Below are positions 18,094 through 26,500 of a DNA stretch of 64,000 bases, piece by piece. The notes beneath the pieces were generated by a model that saw only the letters and a program-made list of their open reading frames with translations, was not told the origin of the DNA and ran no database searches. The position numbers and the translations under genes are program-made. This stretch comes from Granulicella sp. S156 (lineage in GTDB: Bacteria; Acidobacteriota; Terriglobia; Terriglobales; Acidobacteriaceae), in the NCBI RefSeq assembly GCF_009766105.1, contig NZ_LMUH01000013.1:723930-787929 (forward strand), given 5' to 3'. Each line of letters begins with the position of its first letter. Within the stretch, counting starts at the first letter, position 1.

Positions 18094-19188
18094 ATGAACC
18101 ACGCAAGAGAAACCTTGATCATGCAAAACCGTTTACAAGAGGCCACTTCAGGAATGACGCCACGACAGATCCACAGCACCATCTCCGTAAAGCAGAACTC
18201 TACAGCAACGGAGGATACCGGCTACGTCGTCGGCGTAGACCTCGGAGCAACCAATCTGCGCCTGGCGCTGGCCGACACGTCTGGCGTCGTCATAGCGAAG
18301 TGGGGTTGCTCGACTGTCGGCGTCCGCGATGCAGATGAGGTCATCATGCTCGTTAAGAACGGTGTGGAATCGCTTCTAGAACAGGTTTCTGCGCCCCGCC
18401 ACGCATTGAAGGCAGTTGCCGCCGGTGCGCCCGGTATTACTGATGTCGACGCAGGGATCGTGATCGCAACCTCATATCTCATGGGATGGCGAGACGTTCC
18501 TCTGCGCGCCCTGCTTGAAGACGCATTCAATGCGCCGGCTGCTGTGGACAACGACGTAAACCTTGCTGCCCTCGGAGAAAGCTGGACTGGAGCCGCAAAA
18601 GGAGCACGAGATTTCGTGTTTCTTGCGATTGGAACTGGCATCGGCGCAAGCGTCATAGTGAACGGCAGTTCCTATCGTGGAAGAGATTGGGCTGCTGGCG
18701 AAATTGGTTACATGCTTGTGCCTGGCACACCGACCATTCCTGGGAATCACGGTGAACCCGGAGCCCTCGAGAGCGTCATTGGCGGAGAAGGCATCAAGAC
18801 ACAATGGCAGAAACTCTGGAGTGCTAAAGGTACTGCATTGCCGAAAGATCTGACTGCAACTCAAATCTTCGACCATGCGCTTGCGGGAGACGCGCTCGCA
18901 CAGACCATCCTCGAGCAAACCGCTCGTATGCTGTCGTATGCGATCTACAACATGGCTCTGGTGCTGAACTGCCCTCTCTTTGTCCTGGGCGGAGGTGTAG
19001 GTATGCACCCGGCACTCTGCAGCGAGACGCAAAAAATGTTGGGGCAGTTGAATATGCGAAGCGAGCCGCAACTGATGCGCAGTGCCTTGGGAACGGACGC
19101 TCAACTGATGGGGGCCCTTCGACTCGCACTAGATACTGTAAATTCTCGCCCGGGGCTTTTTGCAAGCGAAGGATCCAGTCGAGAATAG
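18094..19188 (+). CDS. ROK-family sugar kinase, zinc-motif-less
   Basis: 364 residues. A ~43-residue N-terminal extension precedes the ROK nucleotide motif GVDLGATNLRLAL (residues 47-59); AVDNDVNLAALGE (D154) supplies the catalytic Asp, and IGTGIGASVI the second phosphate motif. Where ROK glucokinases and NagK have ExGH and CxCGxxGC zinc ligands, this protein has GEIGY (Y206) and no cysteine cluster. There is no helix-turn-helix, so a kinase is more likely than a repressor, but loss of the sugar-binding His raises doubt about activity or specificity. The ATG directly follows the MFS stop codon; the internal ATG at 18121 is a possible alternative start. Confidence 0.75.
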   Translation: MNHARETLIMQNRLQEATSGMTPRQIHSTISVKQNSTATEDTGYVVGVDLGATNLRLALADTSGVVIAKWGCSTVGVRDADEVIMLVKNGVESLLEQVSAPRHALKAVAAGAPGITDVDAGIVIATSYLMGWRDVPLRALLEDAFNAPAAVDNDVNLAALGESWTGAAKGARDFVFLAIGTGIGASVIVNGSSYRGRDWAAGEIGYMLVPGTPTIPGNHGEPGALESVIGGEGIKTQWQKLWSAKGTALPKDLTATQIFDHALAGDALAQTILEQTARMLSYAIYNMALVLNCPLFVLGGGVGMHPALCSETQKMLGQLNMRSEPQLMRSALGTDAQLMGALRLALDTVNSRPGLFASEGSSRE

Positions 19189-19237
19189 CTCTCGCCCCAC
19201 TCTAAATCGCATCGAGGTAGTTACATCTTTCATAGTT

Positions 19238-19281
19238 AGTACAGGTTTGCTCGGCATCATCATGTCGAGCAAACTTGTACT
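19238..19281. terminator. Bidirectional terminator hairpin
   Basis: A 16-bp stem (AGTACAGGTTTGCTCG with its complement, one G-T pair) and a 12-nt loop. Its right arm overlaps the stop codon of the leftward hydrolase gene ending at 19280, and it lies 50 bp after the ROK kinase stop, so it can close both convergent units. There is no long U tract. Confidence 0.6.
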
Positions 19282-21520
19282 ACTTGCTCGCGAGCTTGCC
19301 TCGAATGACGATGATAGAAGCCGGTGGCAGCTCGTATTTTGTCGCTTTACCCGTCTCCAGCTCACGCGTCGCGATGGGACCATCTGGATCCGCGTGATCG
19401 CCTGTCTTAATGTTTGCTGGTGTGTCCGCGGCTAATGGTAGATGGGCATTGAAATCGCGCTGAACGGTATTCCAGTGATATTGCCCACTGCCAAAAACGG
19501 CTTCATGAACCCGTCCTGTGAAGTAGCTTTCGCTCTTGCTTTGCAGGTTTTGAAACACGAGATTTAGGCTGTGGCTTGTGTGTTGGTCTTTATTGATCAG
19601 CATGACGGACCATTCCCCATCGGGCCGTTCTACCGCATAAGCCGTCACAATTTGGTGTCCGGCGCCATCGTCAATGTCAGCCGCCGCAGGGAAGAGCGTA
19701 TGTGTGCCACCGTCATGTTGGAGCCACTCGCGGTTAATCATCTGGCTGGCAAAGAACTGGGAGAGCGGTTGTTCGATTTGATTCTCGGACCCCACCTTGA
19801 ACATGCCAAAAGTGCCTGGGGAATCATTGCAGCCACGTTCCATTGCGAGCGGTAGGTAATGAAAGTAGTAGACCTGGTTGCCCCCGGTGCTGAGATACGA
19901 ACCGATATAGTCGGCCAGCCAGAGACCGCCAAAGATATCCATGTAGGTCTCGCTGGTAGCTGAGGAAAGGTTTGATTCCGTGAGATAAATGGGCAGCTCA
20001 GGCTGCAGCCCGTCATCGCGCCAGACCTTCATGATGTGGCCGATAAGCCCGGGCTCTTCGTAAAGACTGGCCCAGTTGATGCGGCACGGATCGTAGGGGT
20101 AGTGCTCGAAGGAGAAGAACTGCAGGTCCTGCAGGCGCCGGTGCTGCTTGAGATAGTCCAGAAAGCGACCGAGCCATGAGGTCCTCCCCTGCGCGTCGGG
20201 CCAGACTTCGATGTCTTGAGTCGAACCTTGAAAGGATGGCCCGCCAAGTTTGAGGGTCGGATCGACCTTGTGGAGCGCTGTGGCATATTGCAGATAAAGT
20301 GCTGCGTAGTCCTCGGGCAGCATGTACTGGCCATCCGCTTCCTCGCCCATCTCGACCGTGGAAATAGGGTACTTGTGACTCTCGAGATATCGAATCTCAG
20401 CCGCAGCATTGTCGGGAGTGTCATACAACATCGCAATAGGCATCATCGCGGGTAGGCTCTGTGTGATGCCGCTCTGAAAGAAGAGGTCGAAGCCGACTTG
20501 CGCTTCCTTGCTATTCACATGGCTATCGGGAGTGTGCCAGGGATCGACCGAGGAACTGAAGGTTGCGGTCTGCTCCTGATCGGCAGTGTGGCGTAGCACA
20601 TCGTGGAATAAACCGTCATTCGAGGTCGTTCCAAGATAAAGTTCACGAATTGCGTAACCGACACAGTTGCGTATATCGCTGGCGCCGTGGTCATCACAGG
20701 TGTTTGAGGACTGCGTCATCCAAATGCGGATATAACGAACGGCTGTCGCCGCTTCGGTCAGATGCAGGAGTGCCGTGCCGCCTGCGCCGTTGGTGATCTC
20801 GCCTTGGGAAAATGTATTCCAGACACCTCGCTTGGGGGCGTGAATGGGATCGGTGCCGATGCCAGTCCAATACTGGATAAGATAGTTTTTCGCGTAGGGT
20901 TCGGCCCACACAATCTTCAGCGTGTCGATGAGTGTGTCGTTCGCCAGGTCGAGGATGACCCACTGCGGATGAAGTGCGTCGCTTTCTCCGGTAAAGTGGC
21001 TCGTGAGGTAGGGATTGCTCTTCCAGTAGGTGCTTTCATCGCCGTCGGTCAGCCGCGAATAGCCTGTGTTACCGGTGCCGTCGTTGCGTGTTACACCGCG
21101 ATGCGGGAGTGCATAGCCAAAAGAGTAGCGGATGAACTTGGTCGAGTTAACAGAGCCGGTGAAGTAGCCTTTGCCGGCAGGATCGCTCCACGTGCCCTCA
21201 GGGTTCCAGTGCCAGGCTTCGACGGCAAGGTCGGTGTTCTGGCGATAGGTGACTGGCTGCCATCCGGCTGCAAAGACCTGGTCCAAAGTGGTTTTTGTGA
21301 AGTCCTTGTCGATAGACCCGACGGGGATGCGATCGACGCCTGAGCCGAGCGATTCCCTGGGGACGAAATGATTGACGGCGTGGTCTGGGGTGATATCGAC
21401 GAGAACGGTCTGCGCGTTGAGCAGCCCTAACGACATCAAGCTGCACACGGTTAGCAGCAGGCCATTGCGGCAACGGGAGCGACTCGTGAGGTCCACCGAG
21501 GATAAAGGTTGGTTCGGCAT
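19280..21520 (-). CDS. Secreted clan-A-like glycoside hydrolase with discoidin domain
   Basis: 746 residues: signal peptide ending GLLNAQT, an N-terminal part (~35-130), an inserted F5/8 type C (discoidin) galactose-binding-like domain (~130-290, PQWVILDLANDTLIDTLKIVW), and a TIM-barrel hydrolase region (~320-620). The barrel has STVEMGEEADG and LPIYLTESNLSS, candidates for the acid/base and nucleophile glutamates of clan GH-A enzymes such as GH39/GH79, plus a C-terminal beta domain (HSLNLVFQNL...). The family cannot be named from sequence alone. It is divergent from the LacI gene and its minus-strand promoter (TTGAAT-18-TATAAC) overlaps the LacI-type operator, so it is the first target of that repressor. 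No Shine-Dalgarno is evident. Confidence 0.65.
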   Translation of the reverse strand: MPNQPLSSVDLTSRSRCRNGLLLTVCSLMSLGLLNAQTVLVDITPDHAVNHFVPRESLGSGVDRIPVGSIDKDFTKTTLDQVFAAGWQPVTYRQNTDLAVEAWHWNPEGTWSDPAGKGYFTGSVNSTKFIRYSFGYALPHRGVTRNDGTGNTGYSRLTDGDESTYWKSNPYLTSHFTGESDALHPQWVILDLANDTLIDTLKIVWAEPYAKNYLIQYWTGIGTDPIHAPKRGVWNTFSQGEITNGAGGTALLHLTEAATAVRYIRIWMTQSSNTCDDHGASDIRNCVGYAIRELYLGTTSNDGLFHDVLRHTADQEQTATFSSSVDPWHTPDSHVNSKEAQVGFDLFFQSGITQSLPAMMPIAMLYDTPDNAAAEIRYLESHKYPISTVEMGEEADGQYMLPEDYAALYLQYATALHKVDPTLKLGGPSFQGSTQDIEVWPDAQGRTSWLGRFLDYLKQHRRLQDLQFFSFEHYPYDPCRINWASLYEEPGLIGHIMKVWRDDGLQPELPIYLTESNLSSATSETYMDIFGGLWLADYIGSYLSTGGNQVYYFHYLPLAMERGCNDSPGTFGMFKVGSENQIEQPLSQFFASQMINREWLQHDGGTHTLFPAAADIDDGAGHQIVTAYAVERPDGEWSVMLINKDQHTSHSLNLVFQNLQSKSESYFTGRVHEAVFGSGQYHWNTVQRDFNAHLPLAADTPANIKTGDHADPDGPIATRELETGKATKYELPPASIIVIRGKLASK

Positions 21521-21530
21521 GGTCGAATCT

Positions 21531-21575
21531 GTTATACACAGGTATTGACAGGATATTCAATCGTTTTAATACAAT
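21531..21575. promoter_or_regulatory. Divergent promoters with LacI-type operator
   Basis: Rightward, TTGACA (21545-21550) is followed by TACAAT (21570-21575, 19-bp spacer; AATACA at 21568 gives 17). Leftward, TTGAAT (complement of 21555-21560) pairs with TATAAC (complement of 21531-21536) at 18 bp. The sequence ATATTCAATCGTTTTAATA (21553-21571) with the central CG of LacI operators lies between or over these elements, so one bound repressor would block both lacI and the hydrolase gene. Further AATCGTTT and AATCGATA cores occur at 21632 and 21651 in the lacI leader. Confidence 0.65.
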
Positions 21576-21688
21576 CGCCCCTCGCGAGGCTGTACGAAGT
21601 TCATGAAGGTGGTTCTCTATTTACTATGGGGAATCGTTTAGAACGTGCATAATCGATAACACATTGTTTTGAAGGTGGGTTTAAAGAG

Positions 21689-22762
21689 ATGCCGGAACGC
21701 AAATCTAAATCGGCACGTGTCACCCTTGTCGATGTCGCGCGTAAAAGCGGCTTCTCGCCGTCCACTGTGTCCATCGTGTTGAGCGAAGCCCCGCTTTCGC
21801 GCTACGTTGCGGCTCAGACGAAGGAGCGGATTCGTAAGACCGCTCAAGCGCTGGGCTATCGCCCGGATATCTTCGCGCGCTCCTTGCGCAGCCGCCACAG
21901 CAACACCATCGGTGTGCTGGTATTCGATATCTCCGATCCATTCTGCGTATTCATCTTAAAGGGTATCGAGAAAACGCTTCATCCAACGCAGTATTTGCCT
22001 ATCCTGATGGATGCACATCATGAACGGAAGCAGTTTGAGCGCTATCTCGACTTGTTGATGGAGCGTCGCGTAGAGGCACTGATCGTGGTGGCGAACTGGC
22101 TCTTCGACGAGGGGAAATCACTCGCAGGGCTGAGGGAAAAGAAGATGCCCCTCGTAGTGGTGGGGCAGGACGTGTCGAAGAAGCATATTGGCTCCGTCAC
22201 TGTGGACAACGAGGCAGGTGGCTATGAGGCCATGAAGCATCTTTACGAATTTGGTCACAGGCAAATCGCCGTCATTCGTGGACCGGCGAAGCTGAGCGAT
22301 AGCCAGCTCCGCTGGGACGGAATGCAGCGTTTTGCGTCAGAGTATGGTTTACGGCTCGATCCACGTCGAATTCGTCAACTTTCTGACACCCTCGACCCTA
22401 TCTCGGGATTTGAAGGTGGCGTGCAACTCACCGAAGAGCTGATTCGCTCAAGATTAAAGTTCACGGGGCTCGTAGCGTTTGACGATTTGACGGCGCTAGG
22501 TGCGGTGCGGGCTTTGGCTCGCACAGGCCGTTCGGCCCCGCAGGATTGCTCTGTTATCGGCTTCGACGATGTACCGCTGGCCGCGTTGAGTACGCCCGGT
22601 CTCACCACAATTCGTCAGCCGATGGAAGAGATGGGAAGCCTGGCCACCCGACGTGTGCTCGATGTCTTGCGAGAGGCGGACGAATCGCGCGAAGTCACGC
22701 CGGATCTTCAACTTCTGCCTCCATCGCTGGTGCTGCGCGACTCGACTGCAAGACCCAGCTAA
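21689..22762 (+). CDS. LacI/GalR-family transcriptional repressor
   Basis: 357 residues. The N-terminal helix-turn-helix and hinge are textbook (VTLVDVARKSGFSPSTVSIVL ... ERIRKTAQALGYRPD), followed by a periplasmic-binding-like effector domain with IGVLVFDISDPF, VDNEAGGYEAMKHL, VAFDDLTALGAVRAL and the C-terminal FDDVPLAALSTPGLTTIRQP. These proteins respond to a sugar and leave a CG-centred palindrome. Matching sites lie on its own promoter, on the divergent glycoside hydrolase promoter and just downstream of the receptor 2 promoter, so its regulon is probably local. Effector unknown; probably the product of the divergent hydrolase. Confidence 0.93.
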   Translation: MPERKSKSARVTLVDVARKSGFSPSTVSIVLSEAPLSRYVAAQTKERIRKTAQALGYRPDIFARSLRSRHSNTIGVLVFDISDPFCVFILKGIEKTLHPTQYLPILMDAHHERKQFERYLDLLMERRVEALIVVANWLFDEGKSLAGLREKKMPLVVVGQDVSKKHIGSVTVDNEAGGYEAMKHLYEFGHRQIAVIRGPAKLSDSQLRWDGMQRFASEYGLRLDPRRIRQLSDTLDPISGFEGGVQLTEELIRSRLKFTGLVAFDDLTALGAVRALARTGRSAPQDCSVIGFDDVPLAALSTPGLTTIRQPMEEMGSLATRRVLDVLREADESREVTPDLQLLPPSLVLRDSTARPS

Positions 22763-22773
22763 ATATTTCTTTC

Positions 22774-22802
22774 TTGACTTTCTCTTTGGGACAAGATATC
22801 TA
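22774..22802 (+). promoter_or_regulatory. Promoter of receptor 2
   Basis: TTGACT (22774-22779), a 17-bp spacer and TATCTA (22797-22802). The expected start of transcription near 22809 leaves a leader of about 110 nt containing the LacI-type operator. Confidence 0.6.
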
Positions 22803-22815
22803 CACATATTAACTT

Positions 22816-22835
22816 ATATTCAATCGATTTAATAT
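22816..22835. promoter_or_regulatory. LacI-type operator of receptor 2
   Basis: ATATTCAATCGATTTAATA (22816-22834) matches the operator at 21553 at all but one position. Its position right after the predicted transcription start fits repression by the LacI protein encoded immediately upstream. Confidence 0.65.
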
Positions 22836-22917
22836 CCCATCTGTGCGAGGGATCTTTTGATCGACGTAGCAGAATAGCAAGTCTGTCACGACAACTTTGC
22901 AGATTTATGGAGACCCT

Positions 22918-25900
22918 ATGTCGCTTGCCATATTGTCAAGATGTACAGCACGTTGTTTCGGTTGTGGAATGCTTCTTGTCGCACTTCTGCTCGCAAGCTG
23001 TTCTCATCCACTGGTCGCTCAGGAAGTCACAGGCACAATTCTGGGCATAGTGACTGACAGCTCCGGCGCCGTAGTGCCCGGAGCCAAGGTGACGATCAAA
23101 AACACGGATCGCAACGCTGTGGAGCGTACGGCGAAGACCAGCAAAGAGGGCGAATACTCCGCGCCTCTGCTCCCGATTGGACACTATTCGGTTACGGTCG
23201 AGACTTCCGGCTTCAAGAAGACAACACAGACGGACATCATCCTGAACGTCAATGACAGGCGCAGTGTGACTGTCGTGCTTGAAGTGGGAAGCGATTCCGA
23301 AACGGTAACGGTGGAGGCCAATGCTCTCCAGGTGAACTCTGAATCCGATGCGGCGACGGGATTGATCACTGGCACGCAGGTTCGGGAGCTGGCTCTGCAA
23401 AGCCGCAATTATGAAGAACTGGTGCAGTTGATGCCTGGGGTTAGCGCCGATATCGGCGATGCGCTCTACGCAGGTGTCAGCGCTCCGAACGGCAACACGA
23501 ACGAGACGGCGTTCTCGTTGAATGGCAGTTTCGGCTCGTCCAATAGCTGGACAGTCGATGGTGCCGACAACGTCGATCGCGGTGGCAACTTTTCTCTGCT
23601 GAACTATCCCAGCGTTGACGCCATTGACGAATTCAAAGTTCTGCGTGGTAACTACAGTGCTGAATATGGCCGTAGCGCCGGCGGTGTTATTAACGTCATT
23701 ACGCGTTCCGGAAAATCGAAGTTCCACGGCGGCGTCTACGAGTTTTTCCGCAATAACGTACTCGATGCGAATGACTGGGGCAACAAACAGCAATCGCCTG
23801 TTGCTCCCCGTACGCCCTTCCGCTACAACGACTTTGGCTGGACGCTCGGTGGCCCGGTCTTCATTCCTCATATCTACAACACGGAGCGCAATAAGACGTT
23901 TTTCTTCTACTCCGAGGAACTGCGCCGCGTAATACAACAGAATCCGGTAACAGGAGTCGTGCCCGACGCAAATGAGCGGGCGGGAAACTTCGAAGATCCG
24001 GTCTGTAGTGTTAATCCAACGGGTACCGGATCGTGCCCGGGACAGGTGATTACGAATATAAGCAGTATCGGCGCTATCAACCCTGCTGCTGCTGCGTATC
24101 TCAAAGATATATATTCGCATCTGCCGTTGCCGTCCGACTCGACCTCGGATCTTCTCTTCGCGAACGAGGGGAACGTCTTCAACTTCCAGCAGGAGATCGG
24201 CCGCATCGACCACACTTTTAACTCGAAGCTCTCCGGGTTCGTGCGCTACATGCAGGATTCGATTCCGACGGTCGAAGGTGGTGGTCTGTTCAACGGAAAC
24301 CCATTACCAAACGTTACGCAGACTTCCACAGACTCACCAGGGCAGAACGTGGCCGCCAATCTGACATGGGTCATTACTCCGACCTTGGTCAACGAAGTGG
24401 AGTATGCGTGGTCGTCTGGCGCGATCAAGAGTCATAACTCGGGCCAACTCGCCGCGACCAACTCACCGGATGTGGTGGGCGCTATCACACTGCCCTTCCA
24501 GGAGACGCTTAACCGCATCCCAAGCATCGCCTATGGCGTTTCTAATGCAAGCTTCTTCGGGTTTGGTACGTACGGGGATTTCAATAAGAATAATGCCATC
24601 TTCGATAATCTGACAAAGACTGTGGGCAAACACAGCCTGAAGTTTGGCTTCTCCTATAACCACTATGAGAAGTCCGAGAACTCGGGCGGGAACAATGCGG
24701 GGACCTTTAACTTTGCCTACACCCCGTACACAGATCCAAACACGAATCCAAAGGCTGAGTTCGAACAGGAATTTGCAATGTTCCTCTTGGGGCAGCCCTC
24801 CCAGTTTACGCAGTTGGCAAACGACTTCAGGGCGGTCATCTTCCAGAACCAGTTTGAGTTTTATGGTCAGGATGCGTATAAACCAATCCCGAACCTGACA
24901 GTGAGCTATGGGTTGCGGTATTCGATCTTTCGTCAGCCAACGGATGGTAATGGGCGAGCAACCAACTTTGCCCCTACGCGCTACAACGCAACGAATGCTC
25001 CAGCAATCGATGGCAATGGCAATGTTGTAGTAACCCCTAACTACGATCCACTGAACGGCATGATCATTGGAGGCAGCGGAAATGGGACGCACAACTCGCC
25101 CTACAGCACTGCTGTTGCGCCGCAGTTTCACAACGGGTACCAGCCACGTTTTGGCTTCTCCTTCGATCCCTGGAACAACGGAAAGACGGCAATTCGCGGT
25201 GGCTACGGAATTTTCCTGGATTCACCTGGCGTTGGATTTCTGGAAAACAGTGAGTTCATCAATCCGCCGTTCGTAGGCAACACGACTATCTCTGGTGGTA
25301 CCTTCAATAATCCTGGCGCTGGTACTACATCCAATAACAGCGTGCAATCGGTGGGCGGTGTGTCGACAGATTGGCATCAGCCTTATGCGCAACAGTGGGA
25401 TCTCGACATCCAGCGTCAGATTCCTTATGACATCATTCTTGACGTAGGCTACTACGGATCGAAGGGTACCCATCAGCTTTCTCAGGTGGACATCAATCAA
25501 CCGCTGCCTGGAGCCTATGCCAATAATTCAACCATCGAGAATGTCCTGGAGACGGAGAATAACTCATCTGCACTTCAGCAGATGGACGCCGGTGACCAAA
25601 ACCTCCTCAATATTATCCGTCCCTACCAGGGCTATGGGCCGATCGATATCTACGAGCCAATCTTCAGTTCGAACTACAACTCGCTTCAGGGCAGCCTGCA
25701 AAAGCGCTTCAAAGGAGGCTCTCAGGTAAGCGCCAACTACACCTGGTCCAAATCCTTGACTGACCGCCCCGACCAGGTTGGCGGCAACCTTCCGGTCCCG
25801 CAGAATACCTATAATCTGAGTGCCGAATATGGTCCCTCTCGATTCGACCGCCGTAATGTGTTCAATGCAAACTGGGTCTACGAGTTGCCATTCTTCACGG

Positions 25901-26400
25901 AACAAAAAGGTCTGGTAGGTCGTGCGCTTGGAGGTTGGGAATTATCCGGAATTGTCGAATTGCAGTCCGGACAATGGTCTAGTGCAATCGGCAATTCGTC
26001 GTCCGATCCGGGTGGACTGGGTGTCTTTACCTCTGCGACCGCTCCTAACGATCCGCGTCCGGATCAAGTTGGCAACCCGAACCGCCATGCTCCACATACC
26101 ATCGCTGCGTGGTACAACACCTCTGCTTTCGCGGACGTACCGTCGAATGAATTCCGGCCCGGCAATGCTACACGTGCCAGTATTCTGGGGCCAGGAAGCC
26201 AGCGCTGGGATCTGGCTCTGCTCAAAAACATCAAAGTGTATGGGGACCAGTTGTTCCAATTTCGCGCCGAGGCATTCAACGTGTGGAACCACACGAACTT
26301 CAACAATCTGGACACTACGCAGGACGACGGTACGACAGGGCAGATACTTGGCGCAGGTGAGAAGCGGATTCTCCAGGTGGCTCTAAAATATAACTTCTAA
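22918..26400 (+). CDS. Oar-like TonB-dependent receptor 2
   Basis: About 1160 residues from the ATG at 22918 (GGAG 6-7 nt upstream; an in-frame ATG seven codons earlier is less well placed). The export signal contains ALLLASC, a possible lipobox, followed closely by PLVAQE, a possible signal peptidase I site. Then come a carboxypeptidase-regulatory-like domain (GTILGIVTDSSGAVVPGAKV), a plug (ELALQSRNYEELVQLMPGV ... VDGADNVDRGG) and a barrel ending LQVALKYNF. It is the outer-membrane importer of the LacI-controlled module, presumably for the oligosaccharide that the hydrolase at 19280 attacks. A stem-loop at 26413 follows. Genes for a SusD-like partner are absent. Confidence 0.9.
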   Translation: MSLAILSRCTARCFGCGMLLVALLLASCSHPLVAQEVTGTILGIVTDSSGAVVPGAKVTIKNTDRNAVERTAKTSKEGEYSAPLLPIGHYSVTVETSGFKKTTQTDIILNVNDRRSVTVVLEVGSDSETVTVEANALQVNSESDAATGLITGTQVRELALQSRNYEELVQLMPGVSADIGDALYAGVSAPNGNTNETAFSLNGSFGSSNSWTVDGADNVDRGGNFSLLNYPSVDAIDEFKVLRGNYSAEYGRSAGGVINVITRSGKSKFHGGVYEFFRNNVLDANDWGNKQQSPVAPRTPFRYNDFGWTLGGPVFIPHIYNTERNKTFFFYSEELRRVIQQNPVTGVVPDANERAGNFEDPVCSVNPTGTGSCPGQVITNISSIGAINPAAAAYLKDIYSHLPLPSDSTSDLLFANEGNVFNFQQEIGRIDHTFNSKLSGFVRYMQDSIPTVEGGGLFNGNPLPNVTQTSTDSPGQNVAANLTWVITPTLVNEVEYAWSSGAIKSHNSGQLAATNSPDVVGAITLPFQETLNRIPSIAYGVSNASFFGFGTYGDFNKNNAIFDNLTKTVGKHSLKFGFSYNHYEKSENSGGNNAGTFNFAYTPYTDPNTNPKAEFEQEFAMFLLGQPSQFTQLANDFRAVIFQNQFEFYGQDAYKPIPNLTVSYGLRYSIFRQPTDGNGRATNFAPTRYNATNAPAIDGNGNVVVTPNYDPLNGMIIGGSGNGTHNSPYSTAVAPQFHNGYQPRFGFSFDPWNNGKTAIRGGYGIFLDSPGVGFLENSEFINPPFVGNTTISGGTFNNPGAGTTSNNSVQSVGGVSTDWHQPYAQQWDLDIQRQIPYDIILDVGYYGSKGTHQLSQVDINQPLPGAYANNSTIENVLETENNSSALQQMDAGDQNLLNIIRPYQGYGPIDIYEPIFSSNYNSLQGSLQKRFKGGSQVSANYTWSKSLTDRPDQVGGNLPVPQNTYNLSAEYGPSRFDRRNVFNANWVYELPFFTEQKGLVGRALGGWELSGIVELQSGQWSSAIGNSSSDPGGLGVFTSATAPNDPRPDQVGNPNRHAPHTIAAWYNTSAFADVPSNEFRPGNATRASILGPGSQRWDLALLKNIKVYGDQLFQFRAEAFNVWNHTNFNNLDTTQDDGTTGQILGAGEKRILQVALKYNF

Positions 26401-26412
26401 CTTGAGAAAGAT

Positions 26413-26466
26413 CTGGGCTGTTGTGACGAAGCAGAGGGTTCTGTCTGTCTCGTCACAGCAGCCCAG
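26413..26466 (+). terminator. Terminator-like hairpin after receptor 2
   Basis: A 17-bp stem (CTGGGCTGTTGTGACGA with its complement, one G-T pair) enclosing a 20-nt loop that has its own small CAGA/TCTG hairpin. It lies 13 bp after the receptor stop. No U tract follows, so read-through into the permease gene is possible. Confidence 0.55.
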
Positions 26467-26500
26467 ACTGCTCTATTGCACGGCTGTCCACTGAGGGATC

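Noticed and set aside
20762..21343. 193-codon open frame on the plus strand
   Set aside because: Antisense to the discoidin-containing hydrolase; low-complexity translation without known features.
22936..24213. 425-codon open frame on the minus strand
   Set aside because: It lies wholly opposite the N-terminal part of receptor 2, whose domains are unmistakable; the antisense translation has no recognisable fold and is Arg/Val-rich in the manner of frame shadows.
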